Assembly (NCBI GenBank): GCA_041687095.1
Contig: JAWLCQ010000079.1
Coordinates: forward strand, 1-19,887
Direction of reading: 5' to 3'
DNA length: 19,887 nt
Origin: JAWLCQ01 sp041687095
GTDB taxonomy: Bacteria; Planctomycetota; Phycisphaerae; SM23-33
In this document: in pieces, positions 1-8,050 of the stretch
Layout of the letters: the number at the start of each line of letters is the position of its first letter
Numbering within the stretch: position 1 is the first letter of the stretch
Position numbers and translations under genes: made by a program
The notes under the pieces: generated by a model
Seen by the model: only the letters and a program-made list of their open reading frames with translations
Databases searched by the model: none
What the model was told of the DNA's origin: nothing

Positions 1-500
1 GGGCGGAGGAGTACGGCAGGGAGTAGCTCGTCCCGCCGTAGACCAGCGTGGCGATGGGGTTCGAGGCGTTCCCGCGGTTGCGGACGGTCAGGTAGTTCGT
101 CACGCCCCCGCCGCTGCTGTTGGTGTCCAGCGTGATGCGGTTGGGGTTCCACGCGGTGTTGGTGAACTGGATCAGGCTGGTGAACCACACGGTCCCGTCG
201 AGCCCCCCGGTGGCGCGGGTGATGTTGCGGTCGTTGCGGTTCTCGCTGCCGCTGACCCCGTTGATCGGCTGGCCGAGGGCCCCGTCGTCGCTGTCGGTGG
301 CGTTGTTGGTGTTGGCGTACCCGGTGACGTTGGAGCATACCAGCGAGACCCCGGGCAGGTAGTGCGGGTAGCTGCCGTCGGCCCCGTAGCTGCCGTTGCG
401 ATACCACGCCGCCGCCCAGCCCGTCCCGCCGCTGAGCCCGTACGAACTCGACGACGCCACCACCGGGATGATGCTCGTCCCGTAGTCGTTGGCGTACTCC
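1..500 (-). repeat. Copy 1 of a 1785-bp-offset direct repeat inside the giant gene
   Basis: Position 1 aligns with position 1786, and the two stretches stay nearly identical at DNA level to about 500 and 2285. The first 60 bases match without a difference. The offset of 1785 bp is exactly 595 codons, so the reading frame is kept. This copy encodes the fourth LamG-like module, which is cut by the window edge. Confidence 0.9.
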
Positions 501-3500
501 GTGATGAAGTCGTCGTCCGCGATCGTCACCGTGTCGCTGCTGGGGCTGCCGATCGCGTATCCCGTCCCGCTGGCGAGCGTCAGGACGACCGTCTCGTCGC
601 CCTCCATCGCCGTGTCGTCGATGGGGGTGACGGTGATCGTCGCGGACGTCTGCCCGTCGAGGATCGTGACCGACCCGCTGAGGGTGGTGTAGTCCGTCCC
701 GTTATCGGCCGTGCCGGCGATGGTGTAGTTCACCGTCAGGTCGCCCTGCGTGCGGCCGGTGCGGGTGACGGTGAAGACCCCGTTGTCGGGCCCGGTCTCG
801 CCGGCGGCGGCGTCGGTGGCGGAGAGGGTGACGGTGGCGGGGTCGTTATCGGCGATGGTGGCCGTGCCGCTGTCCTGGGCGCCGATGGTGTACCCCGTCC
901 CGCCGGCGAGGGTGAGGATGACGGTCTCGTCGTTCTCGCTGACGGAATCGTCGATGGGGGTGATGGTGATCGTCGCGGATGTCTGCCCGTCGAGGATCGT
1001 CACCGACCCGCTGAGGGTGGTGTAGTCCGTCCCGTTGGCGGCGGTCCCGGCGATGGTGTAGTTCACCGTCAGGTCACCCTGCGTTCGGCCGGCGCGGGTG
1101 ACGGTGAACACGCCGCTATCGGGCCCGGTCTCGCTGGCGGCGGCGTCGGTGGCGGAGAGGGTGACGGTGGCGGGGTCGTTGTCGGCGATGGTGGCGGTCC
1201 CGCTGTTCTGGGCGCCGATGGTGTACCCCGTCCCGCTGGCGAGGGTGAGGATGACGGTCTCGTCGTTCTCGCTGGCGGAGTCGTCCGTGGGCGTCACGGT
1301 GATCGTCGCGGAGGTCTGCCCGTCGAGGATCGTCACCGACCCGGTGAGGGTGGTGTAGTCCGTCCCGTTGGCGGCGGTCCCGGTGATGGTGTAGTTGACG
1401 GTCAGGTCCCCGCTGGTCTCCGTCCCGCGGGAGACGGTGAAGGCGGCCGTGTCGGGGCCGGTTTCGCTCGCGCTCGCGTCGGTCACCGTCAGCGTCACCT
1501 CGGGCTCGGCGGGGGCGACATCCTGCATGACGGCCGAGAAGGACCCCGACCCGGTGGCGAGGCGGAGGGCGTCGAACGTGTTGCCGTTCTTCGCCCCCAG
1601 GCCGATGTAGTCGAAGGTCGCCCCGTACACGTCGGACCCGGTGGCGGTGATGTCGGCGGCGCCCATGGCCTGCTCGCTGCTCACGTCCGAGGGCGAGATC
1701 CAGACCGAGACGTTATCGCTCGTGCCCCCGACGTTCATCTCGACCTTCATCACCACGAGGTAGGCGACGTTCTCGACGAGTTGGCGGGCGGAGGAGTACG
1801 GCAGGGAGTAGCTCGTCCCGCCGTAGACCAGCGTGGCGATGGGGTTCGAGGCGTTCCCGCGGTTGCGGACGGTCAGGTAGTTCGCCACGCCCCCGCCGCT
1901 GCTGTTGGTGTCCAGCGTGATGCGGTTGGGATACCAGGCGGTGTTGGTGAACTGGATCAGGCCCGTGAACCACACCGTCCCGTCGAGCCCGCCGGTGGCG
2001 CGGGTGATGTTGCGGTCGCTGCGGTTCTCGCTGCCACTGACCCCGTTGATCGGCTGGCCGATCGCCCCGTTGCTCGAACCGGTGCTATTGCCCGTGTTGG
2101 CGTACCCGGTGACGTTGGAGCACACCAGCGAGACCCCGGGCAGGTAGTGCGGGTAGCTGCCGTCGGCCCCGTAGCTGCCGTTTCGATACCACGCCGCCGC
2201 CCAGCCCGTCCCGCCGTCCAGACCGTACGAACTCGGATTCGCCACCACGGGGATGATGCTCGTCCCGTACCCGTTGGCGTACTCGCTGATGGCGTCCCCG
2301 CCCTCGACGTCGTTGTCCTCGATCGTTACCGTCCCGCTCGACGGGCTGCCGATCGCGTAGGCCCCGCTCGCCAGCGCCACCTGCACCGTCTCCCCGTCGG
2401 GCTCGTACTCGCTGTCGTCCACGGGCGTGACGGTGATGGTCGCCGACGTCGCGTTGGCGGGGATGGTTACGGTCCCGCTCAGCGTGGCGTAGTCGGTCCC
2501 GTTGGTCGCGGTCCCGGCGATGGTGTAGTTCACCGTCAGGTCGTACCCCGCCAGCAGGCCCAGCCCGCTGCGGGTGACGGTGAACGTACCCGCATCCGGC
2601 CCGGTTTCGCTCGCCGCCCCGTCCGTCGCCGACAGCGTCACCGTCGGGATGTCGTCGTTGATGATGGTGACGGTGGCGGTGTCGGTGGGTCCGACGATGT
2701 AGTTGGTGCCGGGCATGAGCGTGAGGGTCACCGTCTCGTCGATTTCGATCCACGCGTCGTCCGTGGGCGTGATCGTGACCGTCGCCGACGACGACCCGTT
2801 GGAAATGCCCACCATGCCCGTCAGCGTCGTGTAGTCCGTGCCCCCGACGGCCGTGCCGGTCACCTGGTAGTACACCGCCACGTACCCGCTCGTCCCCACG
2901 CGGGAGACGGTGAACGTCCCGGTGGTGGGCCCGGCCTCGGTGGCGGTGGGGTCGCTGGCGGTGATCGACACGGTGGTGGGGGCGGCCGTCACGTAGTCGT
3001 TGAAGTACTCGCTGATGAGCGTCCCGCTGCCGGTGGTGACGGCGGTGAAGGCGTTGGCGTCGTCGCTGAGGCGGATGGCGTCGATGAGGTTGGAGTCGGT
3101 GGCTGTCTTGCTGCGGAGGCTCGTCACGCCGATGCCCAGGAGGCTGGCGCCGATGGTGTCGGCGCCGTCCTTGGTGATCGCGGGCGAGCCCAGCCCGCCC
3201 TCCCCGCTCGACAGGTCCGGGTCCAGCCAGAAGCTCACCCGGTCGTTCGTCCCGTCGTAGTTCACCTCGATCTTCGCCAGCATCAGGTGCGTCGTGCCCA
3301 CGGCCGCCGAGACGTTCGCGGTGTAGTCGGTCCCGTTGTACCGCAGCTTGGCCTTGTTGGCCGCGGAGAGCCCGATGGCGGTCTTGTGGTTGTTCGCCCC
3401 CGTGCTGCCGTTGGGGTTGAAGCCCAGCATGATCTGGTTGGACTCCGCCAGGCTCACCAGGGCCGACACCCACACCGTCCCGCTCGCGATGGGCGAACTC

Positions 3501-6500
3501 AGCCACCGCTCGCTGTAGCGGTCGTTGCGGTCGTTGAAGGCCGTCTGCCCCGCGGCCGCGTCGTTCACCCCGCCCTCGTTGCCCGTGTTGCTATAGCCCG
3601 GGGCGCTGTACGTGAGCTGCTTGTAGTACATCAGCTTGGCGTGCTCGTTCCCGACGCTGCTGGCGATCGTCCACGCCCCGGCCCAGCCATTTCCGGCGGC
3701 CCCGAACCCGGAGATCGCCGTCCCCACGCTGTCGGAGTTCTCGGCGATGCGGACGGTGTCGCTCGCGGGCGTGCCCACGGTGTACCCCGTCCCGCTCGTG
3801 ACGGTGAGAACCACCGTCTCCTCGCCCTCGATGGCGTCATCCGCCACCGGGGCGACGGTGACGTCCACCGAGTACGCCCCGTTGGGAATGACGGCCGTGC
3901 CCGAGAGGCTCGCGAAGTCGGTCCCGCTGCTCGCCGTGCCCGACAGCGTATAGTGGACCGTCAGATCGCCCGCCATCGAACCCACGCGCGTGATCGTGAA
4001 AACCCCATTGGTGGGCCCGCGCTCCGAGGCCCAGGCCCGACTTGCCGAGACGGTGACGGATGGCGTGGCGACGGTGTCGTTATCGGCGATCGTGACGGTT
4101 CCAGTGTTCGACGCCCCCACGGCGTACCCGAACCCCTCCTGCAGCAGGACCACCACGGTCTCGCTGTTCTCCACCACGCTGTCGTTGATCGGCGTGACGG
4201 TGATGGTGGCGGAACTCTGGCCGTTGGGGATGACCACGCTCCGCGGCAGGGCGGTGTAGTCCTCGCCCTCGGCGGCGGTGCCCTGGACCTGGTAGTACAC
4301 CGTCAGGTCCCCGCTGGTCCCCGTGCGGGTGACGGTGAACACGCCGTTGTTGGGCAGGGTTTCGGAGGCGTTGGCGTCGGTGGCGGCGAGGGTGACGGTG
4401 GGGATGGCGGCGGGGTTGACCACGAACGTCACCCCGACGACGACCTGCTGGCCCTCGTCGGCGGTGAGGGTGATCGTGCCCGTATACGCTCCCGCGGTCA
4501 GGCTCGCGGGGTTGCAGGTGAGGGTGACGCTGCTCGCCCCGGTCTGCGCGTCGAGGGTCGCCTGGGTGCTCGACAGCGACAGCCACGAGGCGTTGTCGCT
4601 CGCGGTCCACGTCATGGACTCGGTCCCGGCGTTCCAGACGGGGAGGGTGATCTGCACCGAGCCCCCCCCGACGGCGCCGATGGCGGTCAGGGAGCGGGCG
4701 GGGGCGCTCAGCAGCCCGCCCGGGCGGGGGTAGTTGCCCGCCAGCGTGCTCTCGAAGCCCGCAAAGGTGTTCCCGCGGAAGACCGGCTCCCACTTCACGG
4801 GGCCCCAGGTGTCGTCGAAGTAGTCCGCGACGAGCCCGTCGCCCGATCCGCTGGTGACCTCCCCGAACCCGTCGGTGTCGTTGGAGAGGCGGATGGCGTC
4901 GATGAGGTTGGTGTCGGCGGCGCCGCTGGTGCGCTTGAACGACAGCCCCACGCCCAGCACGGTGTCGCCCACGGTGTCCGCCCCGTCGCGGAGGATCGTG
5001 GGCGTGCCCAGGCCCTGCTCCCCGCCCGAGAGGTCCGGGTCGAACCAGTAGCTCACCCGGTCGTACGTCCCGTCGTAGTTCACCTCGATCTTGGCGAGCA
5101 TGAGGTAGGTGGTGCTCAGGTTGGCCGTCACGGTGGCGTAGTTGGCGGTCCCGTTGAACTTCAACTGGGCCTGGTTGGACCCGTTGAGCCCGATCCAGGT
5201 GCGGTGGCTGTTGGCCCCGTCCCCGCCGGTGGGGTTGAACCCCAGCGCGGTGATCTGGGCCTCGTAGCGGTTCACCAGCGCGCTGACCCACACCGTCCCG
5301 GCCAGGGGGGTGGTCAGGAAGCGGTCGGTGAAGCGGTCCTCGCGGGTGTTCTCCACCGTCTGCCCCGCCACGCCGTCATTCGCCCCGCTCTCCCCGCCGT
5401 TGGCGTACCCCGTCTTCGTGAGGCTCAACTGCCGCCCGTTGAAGTACTTCGCGTGTTCGTTCCCGCTCGACGAGCTGCCGTCCCACAGCCCCGCCCACGC
5501 GGGGTCGCTGCTGCCCTTGCCGTGCAGCATCGTGTTGTACGTCCCGAACTCCACGCCCTTGGAGCCCGCCAGCGTCGCCGTGCCGCGGTCGAAACTGTTG
5601 TTGTAGAGGATCGTGTTGTGCGTGTCGCCCGTCTGCGTCACCTGGTAGCCGACGACGGCGTTGGTGACGTCGTTGCCGTCGTAGATCGTCAGCGTGGGCG
5701 AGGCCAGGCTGCCGCCGCCGCCCAGCTCTCGGAACGCCGCCCCCCCGTCGCGGACGTTGGTGATGGAGTTGTCCCGCCACACGTTCAGCAGCGACGTCAC
5801 GCCCGCCTGCGATGACCCCCGGTCCACGCCCGCCCAGCGGACGTAGTCGAAAGTGTTGTTGACGACGTAGTGCGAGTAGTCCACCGAGCTGCTGGGCTCC
5901 GACCCGTAGGGGCACCACGCCACGCCGCTGCGCATCTCGTGGAACGTGTTGCTGTCCACGACCCACTCGAACCCGCCCGTGAACGTGTCCACGCCCACGT
6001 TCGCCACGTGGGCGGTCTGGTCGGCCGCGGCGGCCGTCCCGTCGAAGTAGTTGCCGTACACCGCGAACTTCTCCGCCGACTTCATCAGCCGCACCTGGCT
6101 GGTGGCGTCGGGGATGACGTTCCAGGGTTCGCTCACGGTCAGCGTGAGGGTGTTGGCGTCGTAGGACTTCACGTGGCGGATCTGCCCCACCCCGGGCCCC
6201 GACACGATGGCGATCATCGGCCCGCTGCTCACGGCGGCGGGGAACGTGACCGTGTTCTCCGTCGCCCCGCTGATCCCCCCGATGTGATAGGTGACGCCCG
6301 ACTCGTTCATGATCATCTCGCCGGAGTTCTGATCCGCCCCGGGACGCGCGACGAAGTCGGTGATCGTGTTGGACCCGAAGTAGATCTGTCCCGCTGCGCT
6401 CCAGTCGCACGTGTTGGTGAGCACCCGCCCCTCGCCCCAGCCGCTGTTGCTCGTGGGGTTGGACATGTCGTAGTGCTGGAACGTGCAGTTGGTGATGCTC

Positions 6501-7813
6501 ACGCGGTTGGAGCCCCAGGAGCTGATGCAGTTCTCGGTGTCGAAGCGGGCGTAGAAGTCGCAGTCGTTGAAGTAGTGCCCGTCCGTCGCCCCGATCCACA
6601 CGGCCTGCCCGGTGAACTTGCAGCCGTTGTAGAACACCTCGTGGCAGCTCTGGGTGTTGAGGACCTTGAACGCGAACGAGCCGTTGTCCGACGAGAACCA
6701 CACATTCTCGGCCCAGTTGTAGTCGCCGGTGAACGTGTTCTCGCTCGTCCCCGTGCCCCCGTCGGCCTTGAGGTCGGCGATCTTGCTGTTGCCTTGGAGC
6801 TTGACGGCCGCCTTGAGGACCGTGTCGTTCATGCCCTCGCCGTACACGTGCGTGTTGGCCTTGAAGACGATCTGGGACGTGGTCCCGAAGGCGTACGTGC
6901 CCGCGGGGAAGTAGATGCGGTCGCCCGGGAGGGACTCGCTGATGGCGGCGTTGACGGCCGCGGTGTCGTCGGTGACGCCATCGCCCGCGGCCCCGTAGTG
7001 CTTGACGTTCCGCACCACGCCGTTCCACTGCATCCCGTCCCACACGGTGAGATTATTGGGGCTGCGCGACCACCCATACGCCCCGCCGTGCCCGTTGTGC
7101 ACCCACACTTCGTAGGCCCCGTTGGCGAGCCCCGCGGGGACCGTGAAGTCCACCTTGTAGGGGTTGACGGCCGACGGGGTGACCCACTGCCCGCTGCCGC
7201 CGGCGGTGGGCTGGAGGTAGACCCAGGAGGCGTTCTGCCCCGTGTGGCTGCTGTCGTAGTAGGAGAGGTTGCGGCCAAAGACGCTGGTCGTCTCCCCGCA
7301 CACCGCCTTGACCGGGCCGGTCCACCATGCCTCGGTCTTGTTGATCGCCACGGGCCGGCTGGCCCCTTCGGCGTTCTGGGCCCAGAGGAGGTACATGGAG
7401 TTGGCGGGCAGGGAGCCCGGGAGGACGATGGCGGCCTCGAGGTCCTCGACCTGGAGCACAGACGCGTCCGACAGCGTGCCGTTCACGCCCGTCGTCTGCC
7501 CGTACAGGAGGAACCGGGTGTCCGTGCCGAATGTAGTACCGCTGTAGTGCGAGAACTGTATGCCCGTGAGGCCCATCACGTCATCGGGCTGGTTGGTCCG
7601 CGTCCACTCCGCGATCCCGGGCGCGTCGGCGTCGGGGAGTTGGGCATCGACAGGCGGGGCGAAGGCATCCATGCCCGTCAGCAGCGTCGGGTTGTCGGCG
7701 GGCTGCACGACGTTCAACAGGTCGGGGTAGGCCGCGGACAGCAGCAGCCGGGCCTCGAGGGGTTCCATCTGGGGTTGGGGAGTCGTGCGCGGCGCGCGGT
7801 TCTTGCGGGACAT
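1..7813 (-). CDS. Giant modular cell-surface protein (LEPR-XLL, pectate-lyase-like beta-helix, LamG-like, BACON-like, Calx-beta), C-terminus beyond the left edge
   Basis: I translated the minus strand from the ATG at 7813 and found no stop down to position 1, so at least 2604 residues are present and the end is missing. A GGAAGGAAGG Shine-Dalgarno lies just upstream of the ATG. Approximate modules: LEPR-XLL variant MEPLEARLLLSA at 16-27; Ig-like region 60-265; pectate-lyase-type beta-helix 268-770, opening NVKHYGAAGDGVTDDTAA; LamG-like modules 775-990, 1369-1595, 1865-2095 and from 2462; BACON-like domain 1042-1133; Calx-beta domains near 1137-1245, 1249-1360, 1610-1718, 1722-1834, 2105-2212, 2213-2323 and 2324-2435, with endings such as TATIADND. 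In known families the beta-helix binds or cleaves polysaccharide, Calx-beta domains bind calcium, and LamG and BACON domains bind glycans. I infer a secreted, calcium-stabilised surface adhesin or polysaccharide-active protein. No catalytic residues of a known lyase were identified, so enzymatic activity is uncertain. It is divergent from the GntR-type gene. Confidence 0.93.
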   Translation of the reverse strand, partial: MSRKNRAPRTTPQPQMEPLEARLLLSAAYPDLLNVVQPADNPTLLTGMDAFAPPVDAQLPDADAPGIAEWTRTNQPDDVMGLTGIQFSHYSGTTFGTDTRFLLYGQTTGVNGTLSDASVLQVEDLEAAIVLPGSLPANSMYLLWAQNAEGASRPVAINKTEAWWTGPVKAVCGETTSVFGRNLSYYDSSHTGQNASWVYLQPTAGGSGQWVTPSAVNPYKVDFTVPAGLANGAYEVWVHNGHGGAYGWSRSPNNLTVWDGMQWNGVVRNVKHYGAAGDGVTDDTAAVNAAISESLPGDRIYFPAGTYAFGTTSQIVFKANTHVYGEGMNDTVLKAAVKLQGNSKIADLKADGGTGTSENTFTGDYNWAENVWFSSDNGSFAFKVLNTQSCHEVFYNGCKFTGQAVWIGATDGHYFNDCDFYARFDTENCISSWGSNRVSITNCTFQHYDMSNPTSNSGWGEGRVLTNTCDWSAAGQIYFGSNTITDFVARPGADQNSGEMIMNESGVTYHIGGISGATENTVTFPAAVSSGPMIAIVSGPGVGQIRHVKSYDANTLTLTVSEPWNVIPDATSQVRLMKSAEKFAVYGNYFDGTAAAADQTAHVANVGVDTFTGGFEWVVDSNTFHEMRSGVAWCPYGSEPSSSVDYSHYVVNNTFDYVRWAGVDRGSSQAGVTSLLNVWRDNSITNVRDGGAAFRELGGGGSLASPTLTIYDGNDVTNAVVGYQVTQTGDTHNTILYNNSFDRGTATLAGSKGVEFGTYNTMLHGKGSSDPAWAGLWDGSSSSGNEHAKYFNGRQLSLTKTGYANGGESGANDGVAGQTVENTREDRFTDRFLTTPLAGTVWVSALVNRYEAQITALGFNPTGGDGANSHRTWIGLNGSNQAQLKFNGTANYATVTANLSTTYLMLAKIEVNYDGTYDRVSYWFDPDLSGGEQGLGTPTILRDGADTVGDTVLGVGLSFKRTSGAADTNLIDAIRLSNDTDGFGEVTSGSGDGLVADYFDDTWGPVKWEPVFRGNTFAGFESTLAGNYPRPGGLLSAPARSLTAIGAVGGGSVQITLPVWNAGTESMTWTASDNASWLSLSSTQATLDAQTGASSVTLTCNPASLTAGAYTGTITLTADEGQQVVVGVTFVVNPAAIPTVTLAATDANASETLPNNGVFTVTRTGTSGDLTVYYQVQGTAAEGEDYTALPRSVVIPNGQSSATITVTPINDSVVENSETVVVLLQEGFGYAVGASNTGTVTIADNDTVATPSVTVSASRAWASERGPTNGVFTITRVGSMAGDLTVHYTLSGTASSGTDFASLSGTAVIPNGAYSVDVTVAPVADDAIEGEETVVLTVTSGTGYTVGTPASDTVRIAENSDSVGTAISGFGAAGNGWAGAWTIASSVGNEHAKLMYYKQLTYSAPGYSNTGNEGGVNDAAAGQTAFNDRNDRYSERWLSSPIASGTVWVSALVSLAESNQIMLGFNPNGSTGANNHKTAIGLSAANKAKLRYNGTDYTANVSAAVGTTHLMLAKIEVNYDGTNDRVSFWLDPDLSSGEGGLGSPAITKDGADTIGASLLGIGVTSLRSKTATDSNLIDAIRLSDDANAFTAVTTGSGTLISEYFNDYVTAAPTTVSITASDPTATEAGPTTGTFTVSRVGTSGYVAVYYQVTGTAVGGTDYTTLTGMVGISNGSSSATVTITPTDDAWIEIDETVTLTLMPGTNYIVGPTDTATVTIINDDIPTVTLSATDGAASETGPDAGTFTVTRSGLGLLAGYDLTVNYTIAGTATNGTDYATLSGTVTIPANATSATITVTPVDDSEYEPDGETVQVALASGAYAIGSPSSGTVTIEDNDVEGGDAISEYANGYGTSIIPVVANPSSYGLDGGTGWAAAWYRNGSYGADGSYPHYLPGVSLVCSNVTGYANTGNSTGSSNGAIGQPINGVSGSENRSDRNITRATGGLDGTVWFTGLIQFTNTAWYPNRITLDTNSSGGGVANYLTVRNRGNASNPIATLVYGGTSYSLPYSSARQLVENVAYLVVMKVEMNVGGTSDNVSVWISPSDVSSEQAMGAADITATGSDVYGATFDYIGLGAKNGNTFDALRLATGSGSFSAVMQDVAPAEPEVTLTVTDASASETGPDTAAFTVSRGTETSGDLTVNYTITGTAANGTDYTTLTGSVTILDGQTSATITVTPTDDSASENDETVILTLASGTGYTIGAQNSGTATIADNDPATVTLSATDAAASETGPDSGVFTVTRAGRTQGDLTVNYTIAGTAANGTDYTTLSGSVTILDGQTSATITITPIDDSVSENDETVILTLAGGTGYTIGAQDSGTATIADNDPATVTLSATDAAAGETGPDNGVFTVTRTGRTQGDLTVNYTIAGTADNGTDYTTLSGSVTILDGQTSATITVTPIDDTAMEGDETVVLTLASGTGYAIGSPSSDTVTIADDDFITEYANDYGTSIIPVVASSSSYGLSGGTGWAAAWYRNGSYGADGSYPHYLPGVSLVCSNVTGYANTNNATDSDDGALGQPINGVSGSENRNDRNITRATGGLDGTVWFTSLIQFTNTAWNPNRITLDTNSSGGGVTNYLTVRNRGNASNPIATLVYGGTSYSLPYSSA
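510..1500 (-). repeat. Three tandem 333-bp Calx-beta repeats
   Basis: Anchor bases tgcccgtcga occur at 651, 984 and 1317, an exact period of 333 bp or 111 codons. The translated units share GSVTILDGQTSATIT and TLAGGTGYTIGAQ-type strings with few changes. They are much closer to each other than to the four more upstream Calx-beta domains, which points to recent duplication or gene conversion. Confidence 0.88.
1786..2285 (-). repeat. Copy 2 of the 1785-bp-offset direct repeat inside the giant gene
   Basis: This is the partner of positions 1-500. It encodes most of the third LamG-like module, including GLDGGTGWAAAWYRNGSYG. Similarity falls off at the junction with the neighbouring Calx-beta domain. 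The repeat unit is therefore one LamG-like module plus three Calx-beta domains. Confidence 0.9.
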
Positions 7814-7942
7814 GGGAGACCTTCCTTCCGTGCCTGGGTTCGCTCTGTATGTCTGCCGATGCGTACAGCGGCCGGGCTGCCGCCACGAGAAGACGGGTCG
7901 GGCGTGGCGACGCCTGGCGACGAGATGAATCCTGCACGCTTC

Positions 7943-7970
7943 AATCTATGGGAAAATGCTGAATCGTCAA
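7943..7970 (-). promoter_or_regulatory. Probable sigma70-type promoter of the giant surface-protein gene
   Basis: On the minus strand TTGACG (7970-7965) and TAGATT (7948-7943) are separated by 16 bp. The first matches the -35 consensus at five of six bases and the second matches the -10 at four of six. Transcription would start near 7936, leaving a leader of about 120 nt before the ATG at 7813. Confidence 0.5.
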
Positions 7971-7996
7971 CGTGCCATTCTCTTTTCTGTTGACGA
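7964..7996. promoter_or_regulatory. 33-bp operator-like dyad in the divergent control region
   Basis: The arms TCGTCAAC (7964-7971) and GTTGACGA (7989-7996) are perfect inverted repeats around a 17-bp AT-richer spacer. Each arm contains a TTGACG -35-like hexamer, one facing the giant gene and one facing the GntR-type gene. A dimeric regulator bound here could shut off both promoters, and the adjacent GntR-type protein is the natural candidate. Binding is inferred. Confidence 0.5.
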
Positions 7997-7998
7997 AG

Positions 7999-8028
7999 GT
8001 GGAATAGTCGGTAGGCTTGGTGGAATAG
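7999..8028 (+). promoter_or_regulatory. Paired direct repeats GGTGGAATAG upstream of the regulator
   Basis: GGTGGAATAG occurs at 7999-8008 and again at 8019-8028, exactly 20 bp apart, about two helical turns. The pair lies between the dyad and the GGGAG ribosome-binding site (8035-8039) of the regulator gene. It could be a second protein-binding site. No strong -10 is visible on the plus strand; TAGGCT at 8012-8017, 16 bp after TTGACG, is the best candidate. Confidence 0.35.
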
Positions 8029-8050
8029 GCGAACGGGAGTACGAGACGCT

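Noticed and set aside
2085..3506. Minus-strand open frame of 473 codons, and similar ones at 4080-5291 and 5376-7043
   Set aside because: They are out of frame with the Calx-beta and LamG-like coding frame, and their translations are Arg/His/Gln-rich shadows.
362..5815. Plus-strand open frame of 1817 codons
   Set aside because: It is antisense to the giant gene. Its translation is low-complexity Gly/Val/Arg/Asp sequence that mirrors the Calx-beta repeats. The minus strand gives recognisable domains throughout.
5870..7993. Plus-strand open frame of 707 codons
   Set aside because: It is antisense to the beta-helix region, with Arg/Val/His-rich composition and no domain. High GC leaves few chance stops.
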